A stretch of DNA of 23,089 bases from JAWPMV01 sp038527215 (GTDB taxonomy: Bacteria; Bacteroidota; Bacteroidia; J057): contig JBCBGC010000136.1 in NCBI GenBank assembly GCA_038527215.1, positions 1-23,089 on the forward strand. Reading direction: 5' to 3'. The position numbers were made by a program, and so were the translations under genes. Positions 6,536 through 14,751 of the stretch are shown piece after piece. A model generated the notes under the pieces. It was not told the DNA's origin. It was given only the letters and a program-made list of their open reading frames with translations, and ran no database searches. The number at the start of each line of letters is the position of its first letter. Within the stretch, counting starts at the first letter, position 1.

Positions 6536-8320
6536 CTACAGCGCGCCGGTTTGCTCTGCCAGCCAGGAACGTTCAGTTGGGGGCAACTTGGGAGCTAGTT
6601 TCTGGTAGACTTTCTGATGATAGGAATTGACCCACTGAATTTCATCAGGGCTGAGCATGCTTTTGTCTATCAGGCTATGATCGATCGGACAAAGGGTTAC
6701 CGTCTCAAAAGTGAGAAAGTGTCCAAACTCCGTGTTGTCGTGGGGCACGCACAGGACCAGGTTTTCGATCCGAATGCCGTATTTACCCTGGTGGTATACG
6801 CCAGGTTCATTGGACGTAAGCATGCCCACTTCAAAGGCCGTATGCTTGGAAGCGGTGGCCCCGCTCCCAAAGGTTTGCGGCCCCTCGTGAACATTGAGGA
6901 AGAATCCTACCCCGTGTCCGGTGCCATGGCCATAATTCAATCCGTATTTCCAAAGATAGCGACGCGCAAGGCCTTCCAATTGGTATCCTTTGGTTCCAGT
7001 GGGAAAAATGGCGGAAGCCAGGGCAATGTGCCCTTTCAGGACCAGCGTGAAATCACGCTTTTGGTCGGCCGTAGGGGTACCCAAGGCTACCGTACGGGTA
7101 ATGTCCGTGGTTCCATCCAGATACTGCCCCCCTGAATCCAGCAGCAGAATCCCTTCGGGCAACAATTGAGCAGCCGTCTCTTCCTGCGCACTGTAATGGA
7201 CGATGGCTCCATTGCCCTGATAGCCTGCGATCGTTCCGAAACTTGGCCCTACAAAATGCTCTTCTTCGTGGCGGAAAGTCTCCAGTTTTTCTCCGATGGT
7301 ATATTCGGTCAGTTTGCCCTTGGGGACTTCCTGTTGAAGCCAGTATAAAAATCGCACCATGGCTACCCCATCTTTTACCATAGTAGCCCGAATATGGTCC
7401 ATTTCAATGGGATTTTTCCGGGCTTTGAGGGGAATACTCAGGTTCAGGCCTTCCACTTTTTTGACTTTGGCCGGGATTTTCTGGTACATCAGATAATTGG
7501 TCCGGGCAGGGTCAAGGTAGAGGCTATGGTTGGCGCGTAATTTTTTCAGCTGAGGGAGGGCATTTTCATAGGGATGCAGGCTGACACAACTGCCCAGGGC
7601 TTTGGCAACCTCATCTGGAACCTTGGCCGCATCAATGAATAAGCTAGCCTCCTTGAGGCCTATCATCAAAAATGCGATCGCTACCGGGTTAAAGTCTACA
7701 TCACTTCCCCGGAAGTTCAGGATCCAGGCGATTTCATCCAGAGAGGAAAGAAAGTGATGGGTTACCCCCGCTTCCTGCATGCTGGCCCGGATTGCCTCAA
7801 ATTTTTCTTCCCGCGATTGACCAGCAAACTGGTCCTGGTGGAGAAAAATGGAGCGCTCGGAAATTTCTGGTCGATCTTGCCAAATTTTTTCAGATAAATC
7901 TCCTACATCTGCAAACTTGATCTCCTTTTTGGCCAGGGCTCCTTCTAATTGCTTAGCTCTGGAAGCAGATAGTAAGCGGGCATCTACCCCTACTTTTTGT
8001 CCTGCTTCCACATGATCTCCCAACCAGGCTATGAATTCCGGGGTATGGGGTACCCGCAGTTTCATGAGCTGAACTTCCGAGCCGGCCAGTTCTTGTTCTG
8101 CTTGAAGAAAGTAGCGGCTATCAGTCCATACGCCTGCAAAGTCCTGAGTAACAACCACATGGCCTGCAGAGCCTGTAAAGCCGGTGAGCCAGGGCATAAT
8201 CCGCCAGTAATCCGCCAGATATTCGCTGAGGTGTGGATCAGCATTGGGAATAAGATAAGCGGAAATGTGACGGGATTTCATGATGGCCCTCAGTGCAGCA
8301 AGCCTTTCTCCTACATTCAT
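6536..8320 (-). CDS. Xaa-Pro aminopeptidase (M24B, eukaryotic XPNPEP1-like three-domain form)
   Basis: A 594-residue metallopeptidase that removes N-terminal residues preceding proline. Two creatinase-like N-terminal domains (about 1-145 and 155-300) precede the pita-bread M24 domain. The dimetal ligands are all present: D395 and D406 in LLLDSGGQYLDGTTDITRT, H469 in HGTGHGVG, E505 in SNEPG and E539 in FETVTLCP. Spacing of the first three ligands equals that of human XPNPEP1 (D415, D426, H489) as I recall it. Length and three-domain layout fit that subfamily rather than the shorter E. coli PepP. No signal peptide, so probably cytoplasmic peptide turnover. The gene is convergent with the T9SS-tail gene and divergent from the sensor kinase (238 bp between starts). 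Confidence 0.93.
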   Translation of the reverse strand: MNVGERLAALRAIMKSRHISAYLIPNADPHLSEYLADYWRIMPWLTGFTGSAGHVVVTQDFAGVWTDSRYFLQAEQELAGSEVQLMKLRVPHTPEFIAWLGDHVEAGQKVGVDARLLSASRAKQLEGALAKKEIKFADVGDLSEKIWQDRPEISERSIFLHQDQFAGQSREEKFEAIRASMQEAGVTHHFLSSLDEIAWILNFRGSDVDFNPVAIAFLMIGLKEASLFIDAAKVPDEVAKALGSCVSLHPYENALPQLKKLRANHSLYLDPARTNYLMYQKIPAKVKKVEGLNLSIPLKARKNPIEMDHIRATMVKDGVAMVRFLYWLQQEVPKGKLTEYTIGEKLETFRHEEEHFVGPSFGTIAGYQGNGAIVHYSAQEETAAQLLPEGILLLDSGGQYLDGTTDITRTVALGTPTADQKRDFTLVLKGHIALASAIFPTGTKGYQLEGLARRYLWKYGLNYGHGTGHGVGFFLNVHEGPQTFGSGATASKHTAFEVGMLTSNEPGVYHQGKYGIRIENLVLCVPHDNTEFGHFLTFETVTLCPIDHSLIDKSMLSPDEIQWVNSYHQKVYQKLAPKLPPTERSWLAEQTGAL

Positions 8321-8558
8321 ATGAACTATTTATGCGAGGCAATTTACAAAGAGATTATCCGATTTTCGGCCAATTTATCCTTGATTTTTTTCGTCAGCAG
8401 AGAATAAATAACTCTTGGAAAGCGGAAAGCCTGACATATTTGAGAAAAAATGCCGTTCTTGAGAAAAGGAAAAGCAAAGAGCCAGCAAATTGATTTCCTA
8501 ATCTCTGGAAACCAGGGCTGACGCGGGGGCTGCACACCAGCGTCTAATTCTGATTGCC

Positions 8559-10505
8559 ATGCGACACTGTTTGCTGATTATTTGTCTCTTCCTTGCTCCT
8601 TTATCTGCTATCTGCCAATACCAACGGCAAATCGATAGCCTCTATCAAGTCCTTCCTACGGCCACAGATACCCATCTGGTGGACGTTTGTGCGTATCTCT
8701 CCAAGAACTACTCCTACCTCGGGGGCGGAGCAGATCTTGATTCGGCCTTTTTCTACGCTCGTAAGGGCTTAGCATTGGCGAGAGAACTGGAATATATCCG
8801 GGGGATAGAGCGGAATCTATTCACCCTGGGGATCCTTCATAGCCATAAACGAGAACCCAGGAAGAGTAATGAGGCCTTCCTGGAGGCCCTGCCTTTGCTG
8901 GAATTGACCGAAAATAAAAAAGGTATTGCCCTCGCTTACAACAACATGGGCCGCAATCGACTCATGGTGTATGACAATGAAGGCGCCCTGGAGTACTTTC
9001 TCATCGGCTTACGCATGAGCGAAGAGGAAAAAGACACCACGGACATCGCGACCGGCTATAATAATATCGCCATCATTTACCATCGGATGGGCGATATGGA
9101 GGCTTCCCTGGCCTCTTACAAAAAATCTATCTGGTTGGCGGAACAGATTAATGATGAGCTTTCCCTGGTTTACTGCTATACCAATATTGCTTCGGATTAT
9201 CAGGAGTTGGGGCACCTGGACAGTGCCCGGATGGCCACAGAAAAATGCCTGGCCCTAGGCTTGAAATTTGGGATGAAGGAAGCCATAATCCGGGCCTATA
9301 ATCAGTTGGCAAATTTTGGGCACCGGGAGAGGGAATTTGACAAAACCTTCGCCTATACGGACAGTGTATTTGCCTGGGCTGATGAGGAAGCTTTTGGCCT
9401 GCAATTGGGGCGCGCGCATCATCACCGAGGAGCCGCCTATGATTCTCTGGGGAGACCTGCGGACGCCCTGCCGGAGGCAGAACGAGCCTTATATTTTGCC
9501 GAAAAAGCCCACAGTATGCGCAGCAAAGCCAATGCGCTCAGCCTGCTAAAGTCGGTACACTTTGGCCTCGGAAACTATGAGCAGAGCATGCAGTATGCGG
9601 ATTCCTGTATTCTCTATCAGGATAGTTTATTTCGAAGAGATACGGATCAGCGGTTGGAAGAAATGAAAACCCGGTTTGAGACGGAAAAAAAGGACCAGGA
9701 AATTGCCGAACTGGCCAGTCTTACCCGGATTCAGCAGTTGGAACTCAATCAGAAAAACCTGGTGATGGTGGGATTATTAGGCGCCGCGATTTTGCTTACC
9801 TTATTGATCGGCTTATTCCTGCGGCAGCGCATGCTCAAAGAACGGCAGAAGGCCATGGATGCTGAGCAGCGGTTATTGCGTACTCAGATGAATCCCCACT
9901 TTTTGTTCAATGCCCTCAGTTCCATCCAAACCCATCTCTACGAGACAGAAGATCCGATCCTTTCGGCCCAATACATGGCTAAATTTGCCAAACTGATGCG
10001 GTTGATTCTGATGAATAGCCGCACCGCCTATATCACCCTGGAACAGGAAATCAGGACCTTACGATTGTACCTGGATCTGCAAAAAGTTCGTTTTGGGGAC
10101 TCCTTCGATTATTTCATTGAACTCGATGAAGACCTGGACCCGGAAGAGGTGATGATTCCTCCTATGTTTGCCCAGCCCTTTATCGAAAACTCTCTGGAAC
10201 ATGGTTTTGTAGAGATGCAAGAAAAAGGGGAAATCCGGCTCAGGTTTCAGAAAAAAGAGGATATGTTGGATTTTTCGGTAGAAGACAATGGTATAGGGGT
10301 ACGCCAGGCCGCCAGGAGAGCCCGGGCAAAGGCCCATTCCTCTATGGCCACCAAAATCGCCCAGGATCGCATTGCCTTATTGAAAAAAATGATCCGTCGC
10401 CAAATGGACCTCCGCATCACTGACCTTCAGGAAACCGACGAACGACGCCATGGTACCCGGGTCACCCTTTTGCTTCCTTTACTGCACCCTACTCAATTCA
10501 GTTAA
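8559..10505 (+). CDS. TPR-containing LytS-type sensor histidine kinase
   Basis: A 648-residue kinase. Residues 1-19 are a signal peptide; about 40-350 are periplasmic tetratricopeptide-like repeats (e.g. GIALAYNNMGRNRLMVYDNE, then ATGYNNIAIIYHRMGDMEAS, and SLVYCYTNIASDYQELGHLD), a protein-interaction or sensing module. A coiled segment (360-400) leads to one membrane span (about 401-420). The cytoplasmic part is the His_kinase (PF06580) domain: RTQMNPHFLFNALSSI with phosphoacceptor H447, the N-box FIENSLEHGF (N544) and the G-box VEDNGIG (574-580). This is the usual Bacteroidota TPR-LytS layout. The LytTR response regulator starts 28 bp after its stop, so the two form a cognate pair. The signal and regulon are unknown. 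Confidence 0.93.
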   Translation: MRHCLLIICLFLAPLSAICQYQRQIDSLYQVLPTATDTHLVDVCAYLSKNYSYLGGGADLDSAFFYARKGLALARELEYIRGIERNLFTLGILHSHKREPRKSNEAFLEALPLLELTENKKGIALAYNNMGRNRLMVYDNEGALEYFLIGLRMSEEEKDTTDIATGYNNIAIIYHRMGDMEASLASYKKSIWLAEQINDELSLVYCYTNIASDYQELGHLDSARMATEKCLALGLKFGMKEAIIRAYNQLANFGHREREFDKTFAYTDSVFAWADEEAFGLQLGRAHHHRGAAYDSLGRPADALPEAERALYFAEKAHSMRSKANALSLLKSVHFGLGNYEQSMQYADSCILYQDSLFRRDTDQRLEEMKTRFETEKKDQEIAELASLTRIQQLELNQKNLVMVGLLGAAILLTLLIGLFLRQRMLKERQKAMDAEQRLLRTQMNPHFLFNALSSIQTHLYETEDPILSAQYMAKFAKLMRLILMNSRTAYITLEQEIRTLRLYLDLQKVRFGDSFDYFIELDEDLDPEEVMIPPMFAQPFIENSLEHGFVEMQEKGEIRLRFQKKEDMLDFSVEDNGIGVRQAARRARAKAHSSMATKIAQDRIALLKKMIRRQMDLRITDLQETDERRHGTRVTLLLPLLHPTQFS

Positions 10506-10533
10506 CCGCCCAAGACGCTTTATCTCCAGACCC

Positions 10534-11280
10534 TTGAAAGCCGTACTGATAGACAACGAACCCCCGATGATCGCTGGCCTGAAAAAGATGCTGGCTAGAT
10601 TTTGTCCCCAGGTAGACATCCTGGGGGAGGCGCATTCTGTGGCTTCAGGCCTGAGCCTGATCGCAGAGAAAAAGCCTGAGTTGGTCTTTCTGGATGTGGA
10701 GATGGATGATGGAACGGGTCTAGACCTGATCCGGCAGGTTCCAGCTCCGAATTTCGCCCTCATATTTGTTACCGCCTATGATGATTATGCCCTGGAAGCC
10801 TATAAAGTCAGTGCGGTAGATTATTTGCTGAAACCCGTGGATGCTGAAGATTTGGTACAGGCGGTTTTTCGGGCCAAAAACCGCTTCCAGCAATGGCGGG
10901 CCCAGCAAAGTTTGGAGGTATTGCTTCACAATCAACAGACTTCCCGAAGTGCCGAAAAAAGAATTGTCCTCAGTGATGCAGAAAGCATGTATGTCATCAC
11001 CGTTGGGGAAATCATTCGGTGTCAGGCAGAGGGAAGCTATACCCGATTTTTCCTGAGCGAGGGACGCGAACTCCTGGTTTCCCGCCACCTAAAGACCTAT
11101 GAAACCTTGCTGGCAGATGATGGGTTTTACCGGGTTCATCAAACCCACCTGGTCGCCCTGGACCAAATTCTCCGCCTGGACAAACAAGACGGAGGACGGG
11201 TCATCATGCGGGACCTCACTGAGCTGCCCTTAGCCATCCGGCGGAAAGAAGGGCTACTCAAGCGATTAGGCGCCTCCTGA
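10534..11280 (+). CDS. LytTR-family response regulator
   Basis: A 248-residue regulator partnered with the preceding kinase. Receiver domain 1-120: acidic pocket D7/E9 (LIDNEPP; Asn8 replaces the more usual second Asp), phosphoacceptor D54 in LVFLDVEMDDG, T80 in FVTAYDDYALEAY and K100 in DYLLKPVDAEDL. LytTR DNA-binding domain about 145-245 (EIIRCQAEGSYTRFFLSEGR; FYRVHQTHLVALDQI). The start is taken as TTG at 10534, because MKAVLIDNEPP is the normal receiver beginning; the only upstream in-frame ATG (10450) would add 28 unlikely residues inside the kinase gene. The next ORF downstream is a T9SS-tailed propeller protein 148 bp away, which could be a target. Confidence 0.9.
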   Translation: MKAVLIDNEPPMIAGLKKMLARFCPQVDILGEAHSVASGLSLIAEKKPELVFLDVEMDDGTGLDLIRQVPAPNFALIFVTAYDDYALEAYKVSAVDYLLKPVDAEDLVQAVFRAKNRFQQWRAQQSLEVLLHNQQTSRSAEKRIVLSDAESMYVITVGEIIRCQAEGSYTRFFLSEGRELLVSRHLKTYETLLADDGFYRVHQTHLVALDQILRLDKQDGGRVIMRDLTELPLAIRRKEGLLKRLGAS

Positions 11281-11428
11281 GCAAAGTCACTTATTGGGGC
11301 ACTTTCGCGCTTATCAATCCACCTCCTACACTTGTCAATTCCCCCTTTTCATTCCCGAATAGGGGTGCCATCTTGAAATTGTTGCAGCCCTCGGTGCTCC
11401 CTGGCACTCAAGACGATTTCAATTGCTT

Positions 11429-13426
11429 ATGCCCTTTTTTAGGTTATTCTCGCACCTGCTCATCTTCACTTGCTGCTTTACCTGTGTGCTCCATATTTCG
11501 GGACAGACCCTGGATAATGTATTTGCCCTGGGCAACACCTTTTCGGAAAGGCCTCAGGATGTCATGCTGGATGGCAGTGGCAATTACTATGTAACCGGGG
11601 CTTTTCAGGGAACGATTGACATGGATCCGGGGGCCGGTACCACCAACCTGACTTCTGTAGGAGGATCAGATATCTTCCTGGCGAAATTTACCCTTACGGG
11701 CAAACTTCTCTGGGCGATTGGCCTGGGCAGTTCTGGGAGTGAGATCAGCTATCGGCTGGCCCTGGACCCCAGTGGGCATGTCTACATTACGGGTTCCTTT
11801 TCCGGGACCGTGGACTTTGATCCGGGACCTTCCGTCAAATCCCTGACCAGTGCGGGAGGCACGGATGTTTTCGTGGCCAAATACACCCCAGCAGGCGTGT
11901 ATGAATGGGCCAACGCCGTAGCCAGTACCGCCAATAATATTGGCTATGGCCTGGATGTCAACGCTTCAGGCAGGGTAGTGATTACTGGATATTTTGGAGG
12001 GACAGCGGATATCGAACCTGGCCCGGGAATCCAAAATCTGGTCAGCGCAGGCACTCAGGATATTTTTGTGGTAGTCTACCAGGATGATGGGAGCCTGATC
12101 TATGGGTATGCTGTAGGCAGTACGGGCTTTGAAAGTGGGTACGGGATTGCCATGGATGATGTGGGGAACATTTACCTTTCCGGGAATTTCATTGGGACGC
12201 TGGATTTTGATCCCGGCTTGGGGGTCACCAGTCTGACTTCTCAGGGATTCAGTGGGGATGCATTCATTGCCAAGTATGACGATGCCGGGGATTTTGTTTG
12301 GGTACATGCCCTTTCCAGCTCCGGTTTCTTTCCCAATATTGCTTATGATCTGCTGCTCAACGACAATGGAGATCTTTGCGTTACGGGATACTTTTATGGT
12401 ACGGTTGATTTTGACCCTGGACCAGGTACGGCTTCCATTACCGCAGGCGGGGCCTTAGCGGTCTTTTTTGCACGTTATGCGCCAGATCAGACCTTTAAAT
12501 TGGCCTTTCAGTTAGAGCCTACCTCGATCAATGGAGCGACCCAAACCCTTTCGCTTGCTACCGACCCGAATAACAACATATACCTGAGTGGGAATTTGCA
12601 GGGCACAGCTGATTTTGATCCCTCCGGGGGCGTTGCTTCCCGCACGGCTACCAGCGGGGCCGATGGCTTTCTGGCCAAATACGACGAAAATGGCTTGTTC
12701 GAATGGGTTTACACCATAGCCGGTTCAGGTCAAGACTACGTAACTGCGATGGCAGCAGACGTGGATAATCGCGTAGCGGTGGGATACTTCACCGGAACCA
12801 CCAATTTCGATCCCAATGGCACAGCCAACCTGACCGCCAATGGCTCCAACGATATGTTTTTCGCCCTCTATACAGATCCGGTTACCTTACCCGTAAACTG
12901 GGAGTATTGGGAGGCGCGCCAGCGTAGAGATGGGATTTACCTGGATTGGGGCGTAAATCAAGCCACCCAACTAGCAGGGTTCACGGTGCAGCGCAGTACT
13001 GATGGGCTGTTTTTCCAGGATCTGACTTTTGTCCCAGGCACCGCTAACCAACAAGCAACACAGTCATTCTCATATATAGATCACCCTCCTCACACAGGAG
13101 TCTATCATTACAGGCTCAAGCAACTCGACCTGGATGGGAAATTTGAGTTTTCTGAGCTAAAAACCTTAAGCTGGGACCCCACCATGCTTCAGGTTCAGGT
13201 ATCGCCCAATCCATTCTCCGATCAATTGCACCTGGAATTTCCAGGGGAAGATGACCATCCAGGTACCTACACCATCAGGGACTTCAGCGGGCGCCAGATC
13301 CTCTCCGGCATTTGGCAGCCCCTGCAAGCCCTGAAAATCCCTACCGCCGAGTGGCCTTCAGGCCTTTATTGGTTGGATTGGGAAAATCAGAACCGAAAGC
13401 ATCATCAATTAATTGAGAAAAGATAG
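11429..13426 (+). CDS. Secreted seven-repeat beta-propeller protein with T9SS sorting tail
   Basis: A 665-residue secreted protein. After a signal peptide (about 1-26) come seven repeats of roughly 65 residues, each with a pattern like [TS]GxFxGTxDFDPGxG followed by DxFxAKY and an AxDxxGNxYxxG strand; examples are FSGTVDFDPGPS, FGGTADIEPGPG and FYGTVDFDPGPG. Repeat 7 is shorter (TGTTNFDPNG). Seven such units fit a seven-bladed propeller (SBBP-type). A fibronectin-like spacer starting LPVNWEYW (about 484-584) ends YRLKQLDLDGKFEFSELK, the usual module before the sorting domain. The tail VQVSPNPFSDQLHLEF ... GLYWLDW (about 585-665) is a T9SS type A signal. No catalytic motif seen; ligand or surface role unknown. 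ATG at 11429 preferred over the in-frame TTG at 11423. Confidence 0.88.
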   Translation: MPFFRLFSHLLIFTCCFTCVLHISGQTLDNVFALGNTFSERPQDVMLDGSGNYYVTGAFQGTIDMDPGAGTTNLTSVGGSDIFLAKFTLTGKLLWAIGLGSSGSEISYRLALDPSGHVYITGSFSGTVDFDPGPSVKSLTSAGGTDVFVAKYTPAGVYEWANAVASTANNIGYGLDVNASGRVVITGYFGGTADIEPGPGIQNLVSAGTQDIFVVVYQDDGSLIYGYAVGSTGFESGYGIAMDDVGNIYLSGNFIGTLDFDPGLGVTSLTSQGFSGDAFIAKYDDAGDFVWVHALSSSGFFPNIAYDLLLNDNGDLCVTGYFYGTVDFDPGPGTASITAGGALAVFFARYAPDQTFKLAFQLEPTSINGATQTLSLATDPNNNIYLSGNLQGTADFDPSGGVASRTATSGADGFLAKYDENGLFEWVYTIAGSGQDYVTAMAADVDNRVAVGYFTGTTNFDPNGTANLTANGSNDMFFALYTDPVTLPVNWEYWEARQRRDGIYLDWGVNQATQLAGFTVQRSTDGLFFQDLTFVPGTANQQATQSFSYIDHPPHTGVYHYRLKQLDLDGKFEFSELKTLSWDPTMLQVQVSPNPFSDQLHLEFPGEDDHPGTYTIRDFSGRQILSGIWQPLQALKIPTAEWPSGLYWLDWENQNRKHHQLIEKR

Positions 13427-13478
13427 AACAGGCCCAAACACGTAAGTAACGGACGTTTAATCCCTATGCTTGGGACGA

Positions 13479-13517
13479 GAGGGAGCCCTTTAGGAAGGCG
13501 GGCCCCTCTTTTTTTTT
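13479..13517 (+). terminator. Intrinsic terminator after the propeller gene
   Basis: GAGGG(A)GCCC (13479-13488) pairs with GGGCCCCTC (13500-13508) with one bulged A and an 11-nt loop, followed by nine Ts (13509-13517). It ends in the stop codon of the convergent acyltransferase gene, whose last base pairs are inside the T-run. Confidence 0.85.
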
Positions 13518-14661
13518 ATTCCTTCGGTAAAGGGGTGCCGCAGGCGTTAAAGACGGGTGCCGCATAGATTTCCAGGAACTGACGTTCTAAGGCTTCTCGG
13601 GGGCCTTTGAGATGACGGAGGCGTTTTTCCATGTGGCGGATAAAACCTTCTTTGTGCTCATCTCGATATTGATTGGCATAGGCAGTACTGCCCTGAATCA
13701 TGTCCGCTGCGATATAGTGCGAAGGCCAGAGCGTATAGAGTTGATAAATCTGCTCATCAATTTTCCCGGCCAGAGCCGAAAGCCATTTCTTAGCAGGGAG
13801 CGTGGCGTCAATTTCCTCCAGCGTCTGATCCAGGGGACGGCCCAGGGCCAGGTGAACCCTGCCCTTTTGTCCACGAATACCTTCAATGATGCCTTTGCGG
13901 TCGTCCTTCTCATAAGGCAGCCCCAGTTTTTGATGCACCAGTTCTTCTGCCTTCAACCCATCACAAGGTTCAAACTCGTAGGAAATGGCCATGGGCGTAA
14001 TCTGTAGCGCTCGTGTACGCTCTACTAGCGTGCCGGAGCCGCTCATGTTCAGCATTTTCAGCATGCCCGGATGGGTTCGATCACTACCGTCTTTGGTACG
14101 CCCGTTTCTTTGAGCCAGCCAGATGGATTTTCGCTTTTGTTTGAGAATATGACGAATGTAGGTGGAAAGTCGTTTGGCAAAAGGCAGGATATTGGCTCGC
14201 TCCGGATTGCGATGCACCACAAAACTTTTGTTCAGCTTCATGAGATCATTGACCAGGCGGGTTTCTACCAGGTTGTCGCCGATGGCATTTTGGGTGGTTT
14301 CGATGTGATGCTCAAACAGCAAGACATTCAGAATGCCCGGATCCAAAATGATATCCCGATGGTTGGAGATAAATAGATAAGCTTGATCCGGAGGGAGGTC
14401 TGCAAGGCCACTATGGGTAACTGAAGTGGTGGAGTCTTCCATGATCCGCCGGATGCCCTGATGGATATATTGCCGTTGAAACTCGAAGGTAGAGTGGATG
14501 TTGTCAAAATTGGCGATGATATCCTCGGTACTTTGTTCCGGAAAGAGGAAGCTCATGAGGGCCAGAAAGGATTTTTTTCCGCTTAGCCTTTGTAATACGT
14601 CATTGACTTCATGGTCAAAATACGGGCGAATCGGATCAAATTCACTGGGCAGTTCTGTCAT
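13516..14661 (-). CDS. PlsC-domain glycerolipid acyltransferase
   Basis: A 381-residue acyltransferase. Residues 97-110 read FISNHRDIILDPGI, the motif-I region of PlsC/GPAT-type enzymes, and WLAQRNGRTKDGSDRT (181-196) occupies the position of the acceptor-binding motif. It probably transfers an acyl chain to a glycerolipid or related acceptor at the membrane surface; the precise substrate is not readable. Motif I normally spaces the catalytic His and Asp by four residues (HX4D); here His101 and Asp107 are five apart (or Asp103 must serve), which I recall as a feature of a Bacteroidota subgroup. There is no obvious transmembrane span. A TAnnTTTG promoter lies just upstream, so it seems to be transcribed separately from the DUF3570 cluster above it. 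Its 3' end abuts the terminator of the propeller gene. Confidence 0.85.
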   Translation of the reverse strand: MTELPSEFDPIRPYFDHEVNDVLQRLSGKKSFLALMSFLFPEQSTEDIIANFDNIHSTFEFQRQYIHQGIRRIMEDSTTSVTHSGLADLPPDQAYLFISNHRDIILDPGILNVLLFEHHIETTQNAIGDNLVETRLVNDLMKLNKSFVVHRNPERANILPFAKRLSTYIRHILKQKRKSIWLAQRNGRTKDGSDRTHPGMLKMLNMSGSGTLVERTRALQITPMAISYEFEPCDGLKAEELVHQKLGLPYEKDDRKGIIEGIRGQKGRVHLALGRPLDQTLEEIDATLPAKKWLSALAGKIDEQIYQLYTLWPSHYIAADMIQGSTAYANQYRDEHKEGFIRHMEKRLRHLKGPREALERQFLEIYAAPVFNACGTPLPKE

Positions 14662-14679
14662 AGGCTAGGTTTGAGGGGC

Positions 14680-14714
14680 CAAATATAGGAAAATAAAAAA
14701 GAGACCCTTTCAAA
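14680..14714 (-). promoter_or_regulatory. Bacteroidota-type promoter of the acyltransferase gene
   Basis: On the minus strand TTTG (14711-14714) is followed 23 bp later by TATATTTG (14680-14687), a perfect TAnnTTTG -7 box. It is 18 bp ahead of the ATG at 14661, implying a very short leader. The spacer is at the long end of the usual range. Confidence 0.55.
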
Positions 14715-14751
14715 AGCAGTAAGTTCTGAACAGGACGGAAAAATTTACCCT

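Noticed and set aside
6617..7135. Plus-strand 172-residue frame opposite the aminopeptidase
   Set aside because: Shadow of the M24 catalytic domain on the other strand, no signal or domain of its own.
10450..10533. ATG start at 10450 for the response regulator
   Set aside because: Adds 28 non-domain residues within the kinase coding region; the receiver domain begins at the TTG at 10534.
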